Shown here piece by piece: positions 1-11,569 of a DNA stretch of 64,000 bases. How positions within the stretch are numbered: position 1 is the stretch's first letter; each line of letters opens with the position of its first letter. The position numbers were made by a program, and so were the translations under genes. A model generated the notes under the pieces. That model was given only the letters and a program-made list of their open reading frames with translations, was not told where the DNA came from and searched no databases. Source of the DNA: Hydrogenophaga sp. (GTDB lineage: Bacteria > Pseudomonadota > Gammaproteobacteria > Burkholderiales > Burkholderiaceae_C). The stretch is from the NCBI GenBank assembly GCA_018993155.1, contig JAGKSX010000047.1, positions 1 through 64,000 on the forward strand, in the 5' to 3' direction.

Positions 1-665
1 CCCCGCGCCAGCACCAGCCGGGGATGCCGGGCGAGGAGATGTGGGTGTGGCTGCGGCTCAAGCTGCTCGCCGACGTCGGCCTGCTGGGCATGCCCAACGC
101 GGGCAAGTCGACCTTGATTGCGGCGATCTCCAACGCACGGCCCAAGATCGCCGACTACCCGTTCACCACCCTGCATCCCAACCTGGGCGTGGTCCGCGTC
201 GGGCCGGAGAAGAGCTTCGTGGTGGCCGATGTGCCCGGGCTGATCGAAGGGGCCTCGGAGGGCGCCGGCCTGGGACACCAGTTCCTGCGGCACCTGCAAC
301 GCACGCGCCTGCTGCTGCACATGCTGGATGTGGCGCCCTTCGACGAAGGCGTCGATCCTGTTGCGCAGGCCAAGGCCATCGTGGCGGAGTTGAAGAAATT
401 CGATCAGAAGCTGTATGAGAAACCTCGTTGGCTTGTGCTCAACAAGCTGGACATGGTGCCCGCCGAGGAGCGGGAGGCCCGGGTCAAGGACATCGTGAAA
501 CGCCTGAAATACAAGGGGCCCGTCTTCGAAATTTCAGCGCTCACCCGCGAGGGTTGCGAACTGCTGGTGCAGAAGATCTACCAGCACATCGCGCAGGTGC
601 ATCAGTCGATGCAAGCGCCTGTGGATGTGGATCCCCGTTTCGTGAATGGTCCGGACACCCTCTGA
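1..665 (+). CDS. obgE: GTPase Obg/CgtA, 5' end cut by the window
   Basis: Essential ribosome-associated GTPase acting in 50S assembly and stress control. About 220 residues are visible, reading in frame from base 3. The G domain is complete: P-loop GMPNAGKST (bases 87-113), G3 DVPG, G4 NKLD and a SAL-type G5. The N-terminal Obg glycine-rich fold lies before the window, so no start can be given. The protein stops about 50 residues after G5, so it has only a short tail and no large OCT domain. proB follows 18 bp downstream on the same strand, the usual betaproteobacterial order (rplU-rpmA-obgE-proB). Identity is secure from the Obg-specific switch region [15 protein letters not shown]. Confidence 0.97.
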   Translation, partial: PRQHQPGMPGEEMWVWLRLKLLADVGLLGMPNAGKSTLIAAISNARPKIADYPFTTLHPNLGVVRVGPEKSFVVADVPGLIEGASEGAGLGHQFLRHLQRTRLLLHMLDVAPFDEGVDPVAQAKAIVAELKKFDQKLYEKPRWLVLNKLDMVPAEEREARVKDIVKRLKYKGPVFEISALTREGCELLVQKIYQHIAQVHQSMQAPVDVDPRFVNGPDTL

Positions 666-683
666 TTTCGATTCTGCCCACCC

Positions 684-1865
684 ATGGACACCGCCTCGAC
701 TTCTTCGCCCGTTGACTCAATGAATGTGAATGGCATGGCACCGGCGGCTGTGTTCAAAATGGCCCGGCGCATCGTGGTCAAGGTGGGCTCCAGCCTGGTG
801 ACCAATGAGGGCCGCGGCCTCGACGAGGAAGCCATCGGGCAATGGAGTCAGCAATTGGCGGCCCTGGTGCAGCAGGGGCGTGAGGTCATCATGGTCAGCA
901 GCGGCGCGGTAGCCGAGGGCATGAAGCGCCTGGGCTGGACCGTGCGGCCCAAGGAGATCAACGAACTTCAAGCCGCGGCGGCCGTGGGGCAGATGGGCCT
1001 GGTGCAGATGTACGAGAGCAAGCTGCGCGGTTGTGGCGTCGGCAGCGCACAGGTGCTGTTGACGCACGCCGACCTCGCGGACCGTGAACGTTATCTCAAT
1101 GCCCGCTCGACCCTGTTGACCTTGCTCCAACTGGGCGTTGTGCCGGTGATCAACGAGAACGACACCGTCGTCAACGACGAGATCAAGTTCGGCGACAACG
1201 ACACACTGGGCGCGCTCGTGGCCAACCTGGTGGAGGCCGACGTGCTCGTGATCCTGACCGACCAGAAGGGCTTGTACACGGCCGATCCCAGGCGCGATCC
1301 TTCCGCTCAGTTTGTTCACGTCGCCCGCGCTGGCGACGCACGCCTGGAAGCCATGGCGGGCGGGGCGGGCAGTGGCATTGGCAAGGGCGGCATGATCACC
1401 AAGATATTGGCCGCCAAGCGCGCCGCCGGCTCCGGGGCCTCCACGGTCATCGCCTGGGGCCGTGAGCCCGAGGTGCTCTTGCGACTGACGGCGGGTGAAG
1501 CCATCGGCACCTGCCTCGTGGCCCAGACGCCCAAGCACCAGGCGCGCAAGCGCTGGATTTCCGATCATTTGCAGTTGCGTGGTGCCGTCGTGGTGGACGA
1601 TGGCGCGGTCGGCAAGATCGTGGGCGAAGGCAAGAGCCTGCTGCCCATCGGCATGACGGGCGTCGACGGCGAGTTCTCCCGTGGGGATGTGATCGCGGTG
1701 CGCGATGCGCGCGGGGCCGAGGTGGCGCGCGGATTGGCCAACTACGCGAGCAGCGAGGCCCGGCTCATCTGCCGCAAGTCATCGCAGGACTTCGAGCGTT
1801 TGCTGGGTTACGTGGCAGAACCCGAAATGATCCATCGGGACAACCTCGTCTTGGCGCGCGGCTAA
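684..1865 (+). CDS. proB: Glutamate 5-kinase
   Basis: Phosphorylates L-glutamate with ATP, the first step of cytosolic proline synthesis. The amino-acid kinase domain begins with [12 protein letters not shown] and carries the conserved [14 protein letters not shown] segment. A C-terminal PUA domain occupies roughly the last 90 residues (from about [12 protein letters not shown]), as in E. coli ProB. I use the first ATG after obgE, giving 393 residues. In-frame ATGs at 720, 735 and 759 give proteins nearer the usual 370-380 residues, and no Shine-Dalgarno motif favours any of them, so the first 10-25 residues are uncertain. It probably shares a transcript with obgE. Confidence 0.96.
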   Translation: MDTASTSSPVDSMNVNGMAPAAVFKMARRIVVKVGSSLVTNEGRGLDEEAIGQWSQQLAALVQQGREVIMVSSGAVAEGMKRLGWTVRPKEINELQAAAAVGQMGLVQMYESKLRGCGVGSAQVLLTHADLADRERYLNARSTLLTLLQLGVVPVINENDTVVNDEIKFGDNDTLGALVANLVEADVLVILTDQKGLYTADPRRDPSAQFVHVARAGDARLEAMAGGAGSGIGKGGMITKILAAKRAAGSGASTVIAWGREPEVLLRLTAGEAIGTCLVAQTPKHQARKRWISDHLQLRGAVVVDDGAVGKIVGEGKSLLPIGMTGVDGEFSRGDVIAVRDARGAEVARGLANYASSEARLICRKSSQDFERLLGYVAEPEMIHRDNLVLARG

Positions 1866-1885
1866 GGCCAGCGCCCCCGGCCCGC

Positions 1886-2422
1886 TCAGCGCGTTTCCGG
1901 GCGGCCGTGTTTGAGGGTGTGCAGGATTTTCTGCGCGCTGCCGTTGATGGTTCGGCCTTCGCAGATGCCCGCCCGTGCCAGCAACATGGCAGGGCGGGTA
2001 GGGCCGGAGAACGACAGCTCCTGCCATGCTTCCTTGGCGTTGACGTTCCAGCTGGACGCGTTGTTGTTCCAGCGCCCGTAGGTCTTGACTTCAGCGGTCT
2101 GGCAGCGGAGGCCCTGGTACAGCACATTGAGCGCCCCGCTGGAGCTGCGGGCGACCAGAACGTAGCGCACCACACCGTCTTCCCCCACGCTCAAGGTCTT
2201 GGGGTCGATACCGTAGTTCAACGCCGTACCGGCTGAGACATCGAAGGCCTGCAATTGGTCCGTGCTGAAAGTGGGCGGCGGCTTCACCGCCGCTTCCTGC
2301 CACGCAGGGGCGTCGGGGTCGTCTCGCAATTGGGCTTGCAATGCAGGGCTGAAACCCAGAAACGAAATCAGGGCCGCTGCGACGGACAGGCATTGCGGCA
2401 ACCGGTGGCGGGCAGAAGTCAT
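1886..2422 (-). CDS. CNP1-like family exported protein
   Basis: Small exported protein of the CNP1-like family (named after Neisseria cryptic protein 1), with no established biochemical role. Residues 1-30 form a signal peptide (positive N-region, hydrophobic core, ALQA-Q cleavage-like site). The mature part has the family pattern of a VRYVLVA strand, a single cysteine in LRCQTAEVK and a W-rich segment. Its ATG overlaps the rppH stop by 4 bp, so the two are translationally coupled and probably one transcript. The family assignment rests on recognition of the sequence pattern and of its usual place behind rppH in Burkholderiales. Confidence 0.8.
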   Translation of the reverse strand: MTSARHRLPQCLSVAAALISFLGFSPALQAQLRDDPDAPAWQEAAVKPPPTFSTDQLQAFDVSAGTALNYGIDPKTLSVGEDGVVRYVLVARSSSGALNVLYQGLRCQTAEVKTYGRWNNNASSWNVNAKEAWQELSFSGPTRPAMLLARAGICEGRTINGSAQKILHTLKHGRPETR

Positions 2423-3060
2423 TTGTGTTCGATGTGGGCAGAGCGGGAGCCGCTCTGCGGGTCGGGATCAAAACTGGCGCCCGGGGGCAACTCCAGGCCC
2501 GGCGGTGGGGCTGACAGGGACGAGGATTCGGGACTTTCGTCGTGGCGGTGGCGGGAGCCACCGCGCAGGTAGCGGTTGCGGGTGTCGTTCTTGGGCAGGT
2601 AGCGCGAGAGTTCGGTGAGTGCCATTTCATAGACGCCGCGTTTGAACTCCACGACCACGTCGAGTGGCACCCAGTAGTCATGCCAGCGCCAGGCGTCGAA
2701 CTCCGGATGGCTGGTCGCGCGCAGGTTCAGGTTCCAGTCCTGTGCCACAAGGCGCAGCAGGTACCAGATCTGTTTCTGTCCCTTGTAGTGGCCACGGGCA
2801 TCGCGGCGGATGAAGCGGTCCGGCACTTCGTAGCGCAACCAGTCCCGCGTGCGGGCAACGATGCTCACGTGCTCGGGCATGAGCCCGACTTCCTCGTGCA
2901 ACTCGCGGTACATCGCCTGCTCAGGTGTCTCGCCTCTGTCGATGCCACCTTGCGGAAACTGCCAGGAGTGTGAGCGGATGCGCTTGCCCCAGAACACCTG
3001 GTTTCGCTGGTTGAGCAGAATGATGCCGACATTGGGCCTGAAGCCTTCTCTGTCAAGCAT
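2419..3060 (-). CDS. rppH: RNA pyrophosphohydrolase (Nudix)
   Basis: Removes pyrophosphate from 5'-triphosphorylated mRNA, which opens transcripts to RNase E decay. The Nudix box spans residues 38-60 ([17 protein letters not shown] then HEEVGL) with the metal-binding REL-HEE core intact. I start at [12 protein letters not shown], the typical RppH N-terminus; an in-frame ATG 12 bp upstream is possible. The 213-residue product exceeds the 176 residues of E. coli RppH because of a Ser/Pro-rich tail of about 55 residues, common in this order. It is divergent from proS and overlaps the CNP1-family gene. Confidence 0.94.
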   Translation of the reverse strand: MLDREGFRPNVGIILLNQRNQVFWGKRIRSHSWQFPQGGIDRGETPEQAMYRELHEEVGLMPEHVSIVARTRDWLRYEVPDRFIRRDARGHYKGQKQIWYLLRLVAQDWNLNLRATSHPEFDAWRWHDYWVPLDVVVEFKRGVYEMALTELSRYLPKNDTRNRYLRGGSRHRHDESPESSSLSAPPPGLELPPGASFDPDPQSGSRSAHIEHK

Positions 3061-3089
3061 AATCAACCCCAAATTTTTAAACTGTGTTC

Positions 3090-3118
3090 ATTATGCATCG
3101 CGGCATGCAAGTTGCGAA
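3090..3118 (-). promoter_or_regulatory. Candidate sigma-70 promoter of rppH
   Basis: Reading the minus strand, TTCGCA (3113-3118) is followed after exactly 17 bp by CATAAT (3090-3095). The matches to TTGACA and TATAAT are 4/6 and 5/6. Initiation about 7 bp downstream would give an rppH leader of some 23 nt. Prediction by eye only. Confidence 0.4.
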
Positions 3119-3239
3119 GTGATCACACACCTGTTGCATCTCCGGGCGCAGGTGGGCCGTCCAGATCGCCGGATGCGCCGTTCCCCGGTTCCTACTCCGC
3201 TTCTCCCAACACTGCCGATTGGCAGAACCCAGCTCGCCC

Positions 3240-4981
<1,742 letters not shown>

Positions 4982-4985
<4 letters not shown>

Positions 4986-5611
4986 AGCCGCTGGCCTGGT
5001 CGCGCCGCGACTGCCTGCTGGCTGCCGGCGCGTTGGGCCTGGGCTCTCTGTCCCCGGTCGCGCACGCCGGTGGCCAACTGGAAGAGCCCCTGGCCGATTC
5101 GGTGCGCGGTGCCTTGAGCGCTGCGATCGCCAACAGCGCGCCGCCCGTGCCCGAGTTCACCGACCTGGAAAAACGCCTGGCCTATCTGCGCTGGCTGGGC
5201 GCGTCCAGCGACCGGCTGCAGCGCCGCAAGCCGGACTTCCAGACCCGCATCGAGTTCCTGCAGACCCTCTGGTACGAAACCCGGCGCGCGGGGCTGGACA
5301 CCACCCTGGTGCTGGGGCTGGTGCAGGTCGAGAGCGCGTTCCGCAAGTTCGCCATCTCGCGCGTGGGCGCTCGGGGCTACATGCAGATCATGCCGTTCTG
5401 GTCGCGCCTGATCGGCGACGGCGATGCCAGCCGGCTCTTCAACATGCAGACCAACCTGCGGTTTGGCTGCGTGATCCTGCGCCACTACCTGGACCGCGAA
5501 CGCGGCGACACCTTCCTGGCGCTCGGCCGTTACAACGGCAGCCGGGGCCGCGCCGAGTACCCGAACGCGGTCTACGCCGCGGCCAGGAACTGGGCCCACC
5601 CGGACGCCTGA
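4982..5611 (+). CDS. Periplasmic lytic transglycosylase, SLT family
   Basis: Predicted to cleave the MurNAc-GlcNAc bond of peptidoglycan in the periplasm. Residues 1-30 are a signal peptide with a twin arginine ([10 protein letters not shown]), so Tat or Sec export is possible. The goose-lysozyme/SLT signature is complete: VQVES with catalytic Glu117-Ser118, [10 protein letters not shown], a conserved N...NLRFG segment and ALGRYNGS. No LysM or other binding module is present; the mature enzyme is about 180 residues. It is translationally coupled to proS, a link that looks positional rather than functional. Confidence 0.9.
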
Positions 5612-5625
5612 GCGCGCCAGTCTGT

Positions 5626-6630
5626 CTACTGAAGGAAGCCGATGCGGCCTTTGCCTGCGCCCGCGCGAGGCAGATCTTCGGGCTCGATGCGGTAGCGGTT
5701 GTCCAGCCGCGCATTGCCAAAGCCGGTGACGAGCGCGCGGCGCATCTCCCGCGGCGCAAGCGTCGCCAGCAGATCCAGCACGTCGTTGGCCGGCTCGGGG
5801 TCAAAACGCTGGCCCCAGTCGTGTTCGCCCAGAATGCCCCGGTAGAGGTGGGCCGCGATCTTGCGAGCCGCCTCGGGTGAGGGCGGCGCGATCTCGTACA
5901 CGTTCATGCGGTTCATGATGGGCTCGGGGATGCCGCGCTCGTGGTTGGCCGTGGTGACCCAGATCACCTGGCTGGCGTCGATCGGCACTTCCGCGAATTC
6001 GTCGACGAAGCTCTGCGCCGTGTCGTGTTCCAGCAGGCTGTAGAGCGCACCCAGCGGGTCGTACTGCGCGTCCGCGGCCGCCTTGTCGATCTCGTCCACC
6101 ACGATGACCGGGTTGGCGTACTGCCCGTCCACCAGCGCCTCGAACACCTTGCCGGGCTTGGCGCCTTTCCACTGCGAGGACGAACCCGAGAGCAGCCAGC
6201 CGGCCGTCATGGAACTCATGGGCACCAGGCTCATGCTCGTGCCGAGCAGGTCGGCGAGCTGGCGCGCGAAATGGGTCTTGCCGACGCCCGGCGGGCCCAG
6301 CAGCAGGATGGGCGTGACCTCCAGGCTGTCTCGGCTGTCCTGGCTCAGCGCCACGTGGCGCTTCACATCGTCGAGCACCTCACCAAAATTGGGCAGCAGG
6401 TCGTAGAGCGGTGCCATGTCGGGCACGCCCGAGGGCTTGACCGCGAAGCGCTGGGGGCCGCGCTCCAGCATGCGCTGCCAGGTGTTGCGAAGGCTTTCGT
6501 AGTCGCGTTCGTTGCCGCTGGCCTGCAGGTGGGCCAGCTTGCGCTCGACGTCGTCGGCGCTGAACACGCTGCGCATCTGGGCGATGGGCAGACCGAGGGA
6601 GGGTGAAGCGACCAGGCTGCGAGAGCTCAT
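5626..6630 (-). CDS. Lon-like AAA+ ATPase without protease domain
   Basis: Cytosolic AAA+ ATPase of 334 residues. Walker A is GPPGVGKT (112-119), Walker B is VVDEID (about 177-182), sensor 1 lies in WVTTANH, and an arginine-rich small domain follows (LAPREMRRALVTGF). The ATPase core resembles those of Lon and ClpX, but there is no Lon N-domain, zinc finger or Ser-Lys protease domain. The start is fixed by AAGGAG about 6 nt before ATG; an in-frame ATG 33 bp upstream lacks one. It stands alone between a lytic transglycosylase and grxD, so its client is unknown. A chaperone or remodelling role is inference. Confidence 0.82.
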   Translation of the reverse strand: MSSRSLVASPSLGLPIAQMRSVFSADDVERKLAHLQASGNERDYESLRNTWQRMLERGPQRFAVKPSGVPDMAPLYDLLPNFGEVLDDVKRHVALSQDSRDSLEVTPILLLGPPGVGKTHFARQLADLLGTSMSLVPMSSMTAGWLLSGSSSQWKGAKPGKVFEALVDGQYANPVIVVDEIDKAAADAQYDPLGALYSLLEHDTAQSFVDEFAEVPIDASQVIWVTTANHERGIPEPIMNRMNVYEIAPPSPEAARKIAAHLYRGILGEHDWGQRFDPEPANDVLDLLATLAPREMRRALVTGFGNARLDNRYRIEPEDLPRAGAGKGRIGFLQ

Positions 6631-6757
6631 GCGATTCTCCTTGAGGTTCGGTGGCGATTTCATTCAAGCACACAACATGCCCGACCTCAATGCAGAAATG
6701 CCCGGCAAAGTCACCGCATTCCGAAAGATGGGCACGAGGTGTGCGAAATCGCGCACC

Positions 6758-6786
6758 AGAAACAACAAGGCCACCCGAAGGTGGCC
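6758..6786 (-). terminator. Rho-independent terminator of grxD
   Basis: On the minus strand GGCCACC-TTCG-GGTGGCC forms a 7-bp GC stem closed by a UUCG tetraloop, followed by TTGTTGTTTCT. It lies about 27 bp past the grxD stop. The rest of the 6631-6813 gap shows no coding potential. Confidence 0.8.
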
Positions 6787-6813
6787 CTGGCTGGTGCACG
6801 AGAGAAAACAGGA

Positions 6814-7137
6814 TCAGGCTTCGCCGTTGATGACCTGTTGCAGTTCACCGGACTGGTACATCTCCATCATGATGTCCGAGCCGCCGATGAACTCACCCTT
6901 GACGTAGAGCTGCGGGATGGTGGGCCAGTTGCTGTATTCCTTGATGCCCTGGCGGATACCGTCGTCCTCGAGCACGTTGACGGTGGTCAGCGTTTTCGTC
7001 TCGACGCCACAGGCCTTGAGGATCTGGATCGCACGGCCGGAGAAGCCGCACATGGGGAAACTCGCGTTGCCCTTCATGAACAACACGATGTCGTGGGATT
7101 TGACCAGCTGGTCGATTCGGGTTTGCGCGTCGCTCAT
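6814..7137 (-). CDS. grxD: Monothiol glutaredoxin, CGFS type
   Basis: CGFS glutaredoxin that carries or transfers [2Fe-2S] clusters with glutathione, working with BolA-like proteins. The active-site cysteine is Cys30 in CGFS, preceded by FMKGNASFPM. Glutathione-binding features follow: the WPTIPQLYVKGEFIGG segment with its cis-Pro and the GGSDI motif. The start at MSDAQTRIDQLV gives the usual 107 residues; the open frame extends upstream but without family similarity. It ends a minus-strand run hemA-prfA-prmC-grxD and has its own terminator. Confidence 0.96.
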   Translation of the reverse strand: MSDAQTRIDQLVKSHDIVLFMKGNASFPMCGFSGRAIQILKACGVETKTLTTVNVLEDDGIRQGIKEYSNWPTIPQLYVKGEFIGGSDIMMEMYQSGELQQVINGEA

Positions 7138-7189
7138 GGCTGAAAGTCCTTCTGCGGAAGGGTCTGGAGAGACCCGGAAACGGCTCACA

Positions 7190-8029
7190 TTATCGCCGCT
7201 GCGGCCACTGGCCGCCGCTGCAGCGCTCAATGCCCGGGAGGTCGGCGCGGCTGCCGACCTGTGTGAAGCCAGCCGCCTGGAGCAGGCTGCGCACCGCACC
7301 GGCCTGGTCGTGCCCATGCTCGAGCAGCAGCCAGCCCCCCGGGTTCAGGGCGGCGGGCGCGGTGGACACCAAGGCGCGGATGTCGTCCAGGCCGTCGGGG
7401 CCAGCGGTGAGGGCCGAGCCGGGCTCGTGGCCGAGCGCCGCCAGATGGGCGTCGCCTTCGGCGATGTAGGGCGGGTTGCTGGCGATCAGGTCGAAGTGCT
7501 GTGCCGGCACCGCGGTGAGCCAATGCCCGAGGTGGAAATCCACCGCCAGGCCCAGCCGATCGGCGTTCTCACGGGCGACGGCCAGCGCATCTGGGCTGGC
7601 GTCCGTGGCTGAGACCACGGCGGCCGGGCGCTGGGCCTTGAGGGCCAGCGCAATGGCGCCGCTGCCGGTGCCCAGGTCGAGCACGCGGGCGGCTGCCGGC
7701 AGCGCATCCAGCACATCCAGCGCCCAGCTCACCAGGGTTTCGGTGTCGGGCCGTGGCACGAGCACGCGCGGGTCCACCTGGAGCGTGAGGCCGAAGAATT
7801 CCTGGTCGCCGCGCAGGTAGGCCATGGGCTCGCCGTGCCGGCGGCGTTGCACCAGGGCCGCGAGGCGGGCGGCCGCCTCGGCGTCCATCGCGTCGCCGTC
7901 GTGCGCCAGCAGCCAGGCGCGGTCGTGCGGGCTGCGCTGCAGGGCCAGCAGCAGCAGCATCTGCGCGTCGATCCGGTCCAGGCCGGCGCGCTGCAGATTC
8001 GCCAGGGTCTCGCGCAGCGTGGTGCTCAT
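7190..8029 (-). CDS. prmC: Release factor glutamine N5-methyltransferase
   Basis: Methylates the Gln of the GGQ motif of RF1 and RF2 using S-adenosylmethionine, raising termination efficiency. It has an N-terminal helical domain, the SAM-binding motif [13 protein letters not shown] (about 117-129) and the catalytic NPPY at 185-188. Its ATG overlaps the prfA stop by 4 bp, so the methylase is translationally coupled to its own substrate, RF1. This hemA-prfA-prmC order is widely conserved in proteobacteria. Confidence 0.97.
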   Translation of the reverse strand: MSTTLRETLANLQRAGLDRIDAQMLLLLALQRSPHDRAWLLAHDGDAMDAEAAARLAALVQRRRHGEPMAYLRGDQEFFGLTLQVDPRVLVPRPDTETLVSWALDVLDALPAAARVLDLGTGSGAIALALKAQRPAAVVSATDASPDALAVARENADRLGLAVDFHLGHWLTAVPAQHFDLIASNPPYIAEGDAHLAALGHEPGSALTAGPDGLDDIRALVSTAPAALNPGGWLLLEHGHDQAGAVRSLLQAAGFTQVGSRADLPGIERCSGGQWPQRR

Positions 8030-9114
8030 GCGCTGTTGCGTTGTTCGAGCTCGGCCAGCAGCTCGGCGCCGCGCGCGACCTGCAGGGCGTGGATCACCTC
8101 GTCCAGATCACCTTCCATCACCTGCAGCACCTTGTAGAGCGTCAGGTTGATGCGGTGGTCGGTCAGGCGGCCTTGGGGGAAGTTGTACGTGCGGATGCGG
8201 TCGCTGCGGTCGCCACTGCCGATCAGGCCTTTGCGCGTGGCGGCCTCGGCGGCTGCGCGTTCGCTGCGCTCCTTTTCCTGCAAACGCGCCGTGAGCACCT
8301 GCAGCGCCTTGGCCTTGTTGCTGTGCTGCGATCGGCCGTCCTGGCACTCGGCGGTGATGCCGGTGGGCAGGTGGGTCACGCGCACGGCGGAGTCGGTCTT
8401 GTTGATGTGCTGGCCGCCCGCGCCACTGGCGCGGAAGGTGTCGATGCGCAACTCGCTCGGGTTGAGCTGCACCGCCTGGGTCTCGTCGGGCTCGGGCATC
8501 ACCGCCACGGTGGCCGCGCTGGTGTGGATGCGGCCCTGGGTCTCGGTGGCGGGCACGCGCTGCACCCGGTGGCCGCCGGATTCGAAGCGCAGCCGCCCGT
8601 AGGCCCCGGGGCCCGCGATGCGCAGCACCACTTCCTTGTAGCCACCGAGCTCGCTGGGCGACTCGCTCACGGTTTCCACTTGCCAGCGCTGTTTTTCGGC
8701 GTAGCGCGTGTACAAGCGGGCCAGGTCACCGGCAAACAGGGCCGACTCGTCGCCGCCGGTGCCGGCGCGGATCTCGACGAAGGCGTTGCGCTCGTCGTCC
8801 GGGTCTTTGGGCAGCAGGAGTTGCTGCAAATCGGTGTCCAGTTGCGCCAGGTCGGCCTCGGCGCTGAGGATTTCCTCCTGCGCCATCTCGGCCATGTCAG
8901 GGTCGTCGAGCATTTCCCGCGCTGTCGCCAGGTCGGTCTCGCGTTGGAGATAGCGGTTGAACACCTCGACCACCGTGGAGACCTCGGCGTGTTCGCGGCT
9001 CAGCGCGCGGAAGCGGTCCATCTGGTCGACGACGTCGGGCGCGGACAGCAGCGCATCGAGCTCGTGCAGTCGGGCTCGCTGGCGCAGCAGGGTGTCTCGG
9101 ACGAAGGGTTTCAT
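8026..9114 (-). CDS. prfA: Peptide chain release factor 1
   Basis: Recognises UAA and UAG stop codons and triggers peptidyl-tRNA hydrolysis. The peptidyl-transferase GGQ motif is at residues 233-235 and the codon-reading PxT motif appears as PAT at 188-190, which separates RF1 from RF2 (SPF). The 362-residue length is standard. It lies 69 bp after hemA on the same strand and overlaps prmC. Confidence 0.98.
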   Translation of the reverse strand: MKPFVRDTLLRQRARLHELDALLSAPDVVDQMDRFRALSREHAEVSTVVEVFNRYLQRETDLATAREMLDDPDMAEMAQEEILSAEADLAQLDTDLQQLLLPKDPDDERNAFVEIRAGTGGDESALFAGDLARLYTRYAEKQRWQVETVSESPSELGGYKEVVLRIAGPGAYGRLRFESGGHRVQRVPATETQGRIHTSAATVAVMPEPDETQAVQLNPSELRIDTFRASGAGGQHINKTDSAVRVTHLPTGITAECQDGRSQHSNKAKALQVLTARLQEKERSERAAAEAATRKGLIGSGDRSDRIRTYNFPQGRLTDHRINLTLYKVLQVMEGDLDEVIHALQVARGAELLAELEQRNSA

Positions 9115-9183
9115 GGTGGGGCACGGAGACCCTGCACGCCGGCACGGGCGCGGGCCCGCAACGCCGTGCGCGGGCCGGGTCAG

Positions 9184-10482
9184 CTAGTTTTGCGCGTTGC
9201 GCGGGGGTTTGAGCGGTTCGTCGCGCAGGAACAGCCGCGAAACGGTCTGCGCGGTGGCGGCCCGTGTGGCGCTGTCACCGGTGTGCAGTTCGGCCAGGGT
9301 GCCGTGCAGCATTTTTTGCGTGAGGCCGCGCGAGAGCGCTTCCAGCACGGCTTCCACCGGCTCGCCCTTGGCCAGCAGGCGGCGGGCGCGCGCCATTTCC
9401 ACGGCGCGCCATTCGTCGGCCTGGGCGTTGATCTGCTGGATCAGCGGCACCACGCCGTGGGCCGGGTCGCGCTGCTCCATCCAGTGCATGAAGCTGAGCA
9501 CCCCCGCATCGATGATGGCCTCGGCTTGCGCCACGGCGGCCAGGCGATGGTCCTTGCCGGTCTGCACCACGGCGGCGAGGTCGTCCACGGTGTAGAGGTA
9601 GACGTCGGGCAGGGCTTTGACCTCGGCCTCGATGTCGCGCGGTACCGCCAGATCAACCATGAACATGGGCCGGTGACGGCGCTTCTTGAGCGCGCGTTCC
9701 ACGGCGCCCAGGCCGATGATGGGCAGCGTGCTTGCGGTGCAGCTGATGACGGCATCGAACTCGTGCAGACGGTCGGGCACGTCGGCCAGCCGCATCACCT
9801 GCGCGCCGAAGCGGCTGGCGAGCTTCTCGCCGCGCTCCAGTGTGCGGTTGGCGATCGCCATGCCCTTGGGCGTCTTGGCCGCGAAGTGGGTGGCGGCCAG
9901 TTCGATCATCTCGCCCGCGCCGACGAACAGCACCTTGATGTCGCGCAGGTCTTCGAACAGCTGCGACGCCAGGCGCACCGCAGCGGCGGTCATGCTGATG
10001 GAGTGGGCGCCGATCTCGGTGGAACTGCGCACTTCCTTGGCCACGGCGAACGAGCGCTGGAACAGCTGGTGCAGGGTGGTGCCCAGGGCGCCCGCGTCGC
10101 TGGCAGCGCGCACCGCGTCCTTCATCTGGCCGAGGATCTGGGCTTCGCCCAGCACCATGCTGTCCAGGCCACTGGCCACGCGGAAGGCATGGCGCGCGGC
10201 CTGGTCGTCGCGCAGGATGTAGGCGTGGTCGCGCAGCACCTGGCCGCTCACGCCGCCGGTCTGCGCCAGCCAGTCCAGGGTGGGGTCCACCGCCGATTGG
10301 TCGCCCGCGCCATACAGCTCGGTGCGGTTGCAGGTGGACAGCAGGGTGGCCTCGGGCTGGCGTGCCAGGCTCTGGCGGTAGCCGTGCAAAGTGGGCTGGA
10401 TCTGGTCGAGCGCAAACGCAAAACGGCCCCGCAGATCGAGCGGAGCCGTGTTGTGGTTGATGCCGAGGGCCCAGACAGACAT
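9184..10482 (-). CDS. hemA: Glutamyl-tRNA reductase
   Basis: Reduces glutamyl-tRNA with NADPH to glutamate-1-semialdehyde, the first committed step of the C5 route to haem. The catalytic Cys51 lies in [21 protein letters not shown] is conserved, and the NADPH fold starts at [10 protein letters not shown] helical dimerisation domain closes the protein. I start at [14 protein letters not shown], the usual N-terminus; the open frame runs 75 bp further up but the ATG sits directly behind a TATAAT box. First gene of hemA-prfA-prmC-grxD. Confidence 0.97.
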   Translation of the reverse strand: MSVWALGINHNTAPLDLRGRFAFALDQIQPTLHGYRQSLARQPEATLLSTCNRTELYGAGDQSAVDPTLDWLAQTGGVSGQVLRDHAYILRDDQAARHAFRVASGLDSMVLGEAQILGQMKDAVRAASDAGALGTTLHQLFQRSFAVAKEVRSSTEIGAHSISMTAAAVRLASQLFEDLRDIKVLFVGAGEMIELAATHFAAKTPKGMAIANRTLERGEKLASRFGAQVMRLADVPDRLHEFDAVISCTASTLPIIGLGAVERALKKRRHRPMFMVDLAVPRDIEAEVKALPDVYLYTVDDLAAVVQTGKDHRLAAVAQAEAIIDAGVLSFMHWMEQRDPAHGVVPLIQQINAQADEWRAVEMARARRLLAKGEPVEAVLEALSRGLTQKMLHGTLAELHTGDSATRAATAQTVSRLFLRDEPLKPPRNAQN

Positions 10483-10488
10483 GGGGTG

Positions 10489-10494
10489 ATTATA
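10489..10494 (-). promoter_or_regulatory. Perfect -10 box just upstream of hemA
   Basis: On the minus strand TATAAT ends only 6 nt before the hemA ATG (TATAAT-CACCCC-ATG). Initiation 6-8 nt after the box would fall on or next to the start codon, implying a leaderless or nearly leaderless mRNA. No good -35 hexamer is visible at 16-18 bp. Confidence 0.5.
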
Positions 10495-10530
10495 AAATTG
10501 AACCCTTATGCACGCCGCCGCCCGCTTCGA

Positions 10531-10800
10531 ATGACGCCTTTGGCCTTCCTCGGGCACATCGCCGGCTTCATCGCCCCCGCCGTTTTCATGGCCCTGGTCC
10601 TATGGACGGTGCCCCGCTTCCGCCGGGCCGGCCGTGCGGCGCAGGGCGCCGGCCTGGAGGCCTTCATGCTGGTTGTGGCCGGTGTGGTGGTGCTGCTGGC
10701 GGGGCTGGTGTTCTTTGGCCGTGACGGCAAGATGGCCACCTACGCCGCCCTGGTGTTCGTTCAGGGCACGCTGGCCTGGTGGCTGCACCGCAAGCGCTGA
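10531..10800 (+). CDS. Small membrane protein, unknown function
   Basis: 89-residue protein divergent from hemA. Three hydrophobic stretches are visible: about residues 5-25 ([20 protein letters not shown]), 43-62 ([20 protein letters not shown]) and 68-84 ([18 protein letters not shown]), separated by basic loops (RFRRAGR). I recognise no enzymatic motif and give no function. The ATG is the only start in the frame after the hemA promoter region. The coding call rests on the membrane-protein pattern and its fit between hemA and ugpQ. Confidence 0.7.
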   Translation: MTPLAFLGHIAGFIAPAVFMALVLWTVPRFRRAGRAAQGAGLEAFMLVVAGVVVLLAGLVFFGRDGKMATYAALVFVQGTLAWWLHRKR

Positions 10801-10810
10801 GCGCTTCGCC

Positions 10811-11569
10811 TCAGCGCCCGGGCGCAAACAGGTCGATGCGGTCGGTGATGATGCCGTCCAGACCCAGGTCCAGCAGCCGCTGCGCGGCCCATTCGTCGTT
10901 CACGGTGTAGGCCAGGGTGCGCAGGCCGCTTTCCCGGGCCTGGGCCACGGTGCTGGCGTCCCACAGGGCGTGGTTGCACACCACCGCCACGCACCCCAAA
11001 GATTGCGCCATGTCCCGCCAGCCTTCCCGCTGGGTGTCGAGCAGCAGACCGCGCGGCAGGTGGGGAGCGGTTTCCCGCGCGCCCTGCAGCGCGTCGGGCT
11101 GGAACGAGGTGAGGAAGGGCGTGCGTGGCGCGTCGCTGGCCCAGAGCCGCGCGGCCGCTTCCGCCACGGCGCGCCCCGTGGCCAGCTCCGTGCCGGGTGT
11201 GGGTTTGATCTCGATGTTGAGCCAATGGCCCTGCGCCTGGCAGTGGCGGGCCACGGCTTCCAGGGTGGCCAGGGGCTCGCCCGCGAACGCGCGCGAGTGC
11301 CAGCCACCGGCGTCGAGCTGGCTCAGCTCGCCCCAGGGGCGCTCACCGGCCACGCCGCTGCCGTTCGTGGTGCGCTCCAGGGTGGCGTCGTGCAGCAGGA
11401 AGACCACACCATCGGCGCTGAGTTTGGCGTCGCATTCGTACATGCGGTAGCCGTGCGAGGCCCCGAGGCGGAAGGCGGCGAGCGTGTTTTCGGGCGCCAG
11501 CTTGCCGGCGCCGCGGTGGGCAACCCAGTGCGGGTAGGGCCAGTGGCCCCGTTGTTCTCCCGCGCTCAT
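10811..11569 (-). CDS. ugpQ: Glycerophosphodiester phosphodiesterase
   Basis: Cytosolic enzyme releasing glycerol-3-phosphate and an alcohol from glycerophosphodiesters that enter through the Ugp transporter. The GDPD signature is present: AHRGAG with catalytic His, [17 protein letters not shown] metal ligands, [11 protein letters not shown] and the IEIKP strand. There is no signal peptide and the length (252 residues) fits cytosolic UgpQ rather than periplasmic GlpQ. It overlaps ugpC by 4 bp as the last gene of the ugp operon. Confidence 0.95.
   Translation of the reverse strand: MSAGEQRGHWPYPHWVAHRGAGKLAPENTLAAFRLGASHGYRMYECDAKLSADGVVFLLHDATLERTTNGSGVAGERPWGELSQLDAGGWHSRAFAGEPLATLEAVARHCQAQGHWLNIEIKPTPGTELATGRAVAEAAARLWASDAPRTPFLTSFQPDALQGARETAPHLPRGLLLDTQREGWRDMAQSLGCVAVVCNHALWDASTVAQARESGLRTLAYTVNDEWAAQRLLDLGLDGIITDRIDLFAPGR

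Noticed and set aside
8041-10800. Very long open frame on the plus strand opposite prfA and hemA, ending in the small membrane protein
   Set aside because: High-GC codon bias leaves the opposite frame open. The translation is His/Gln/Ala/Gly-rich low complexity with no family likeness; only the last 90 codons (10531-10800) look like a real protein.
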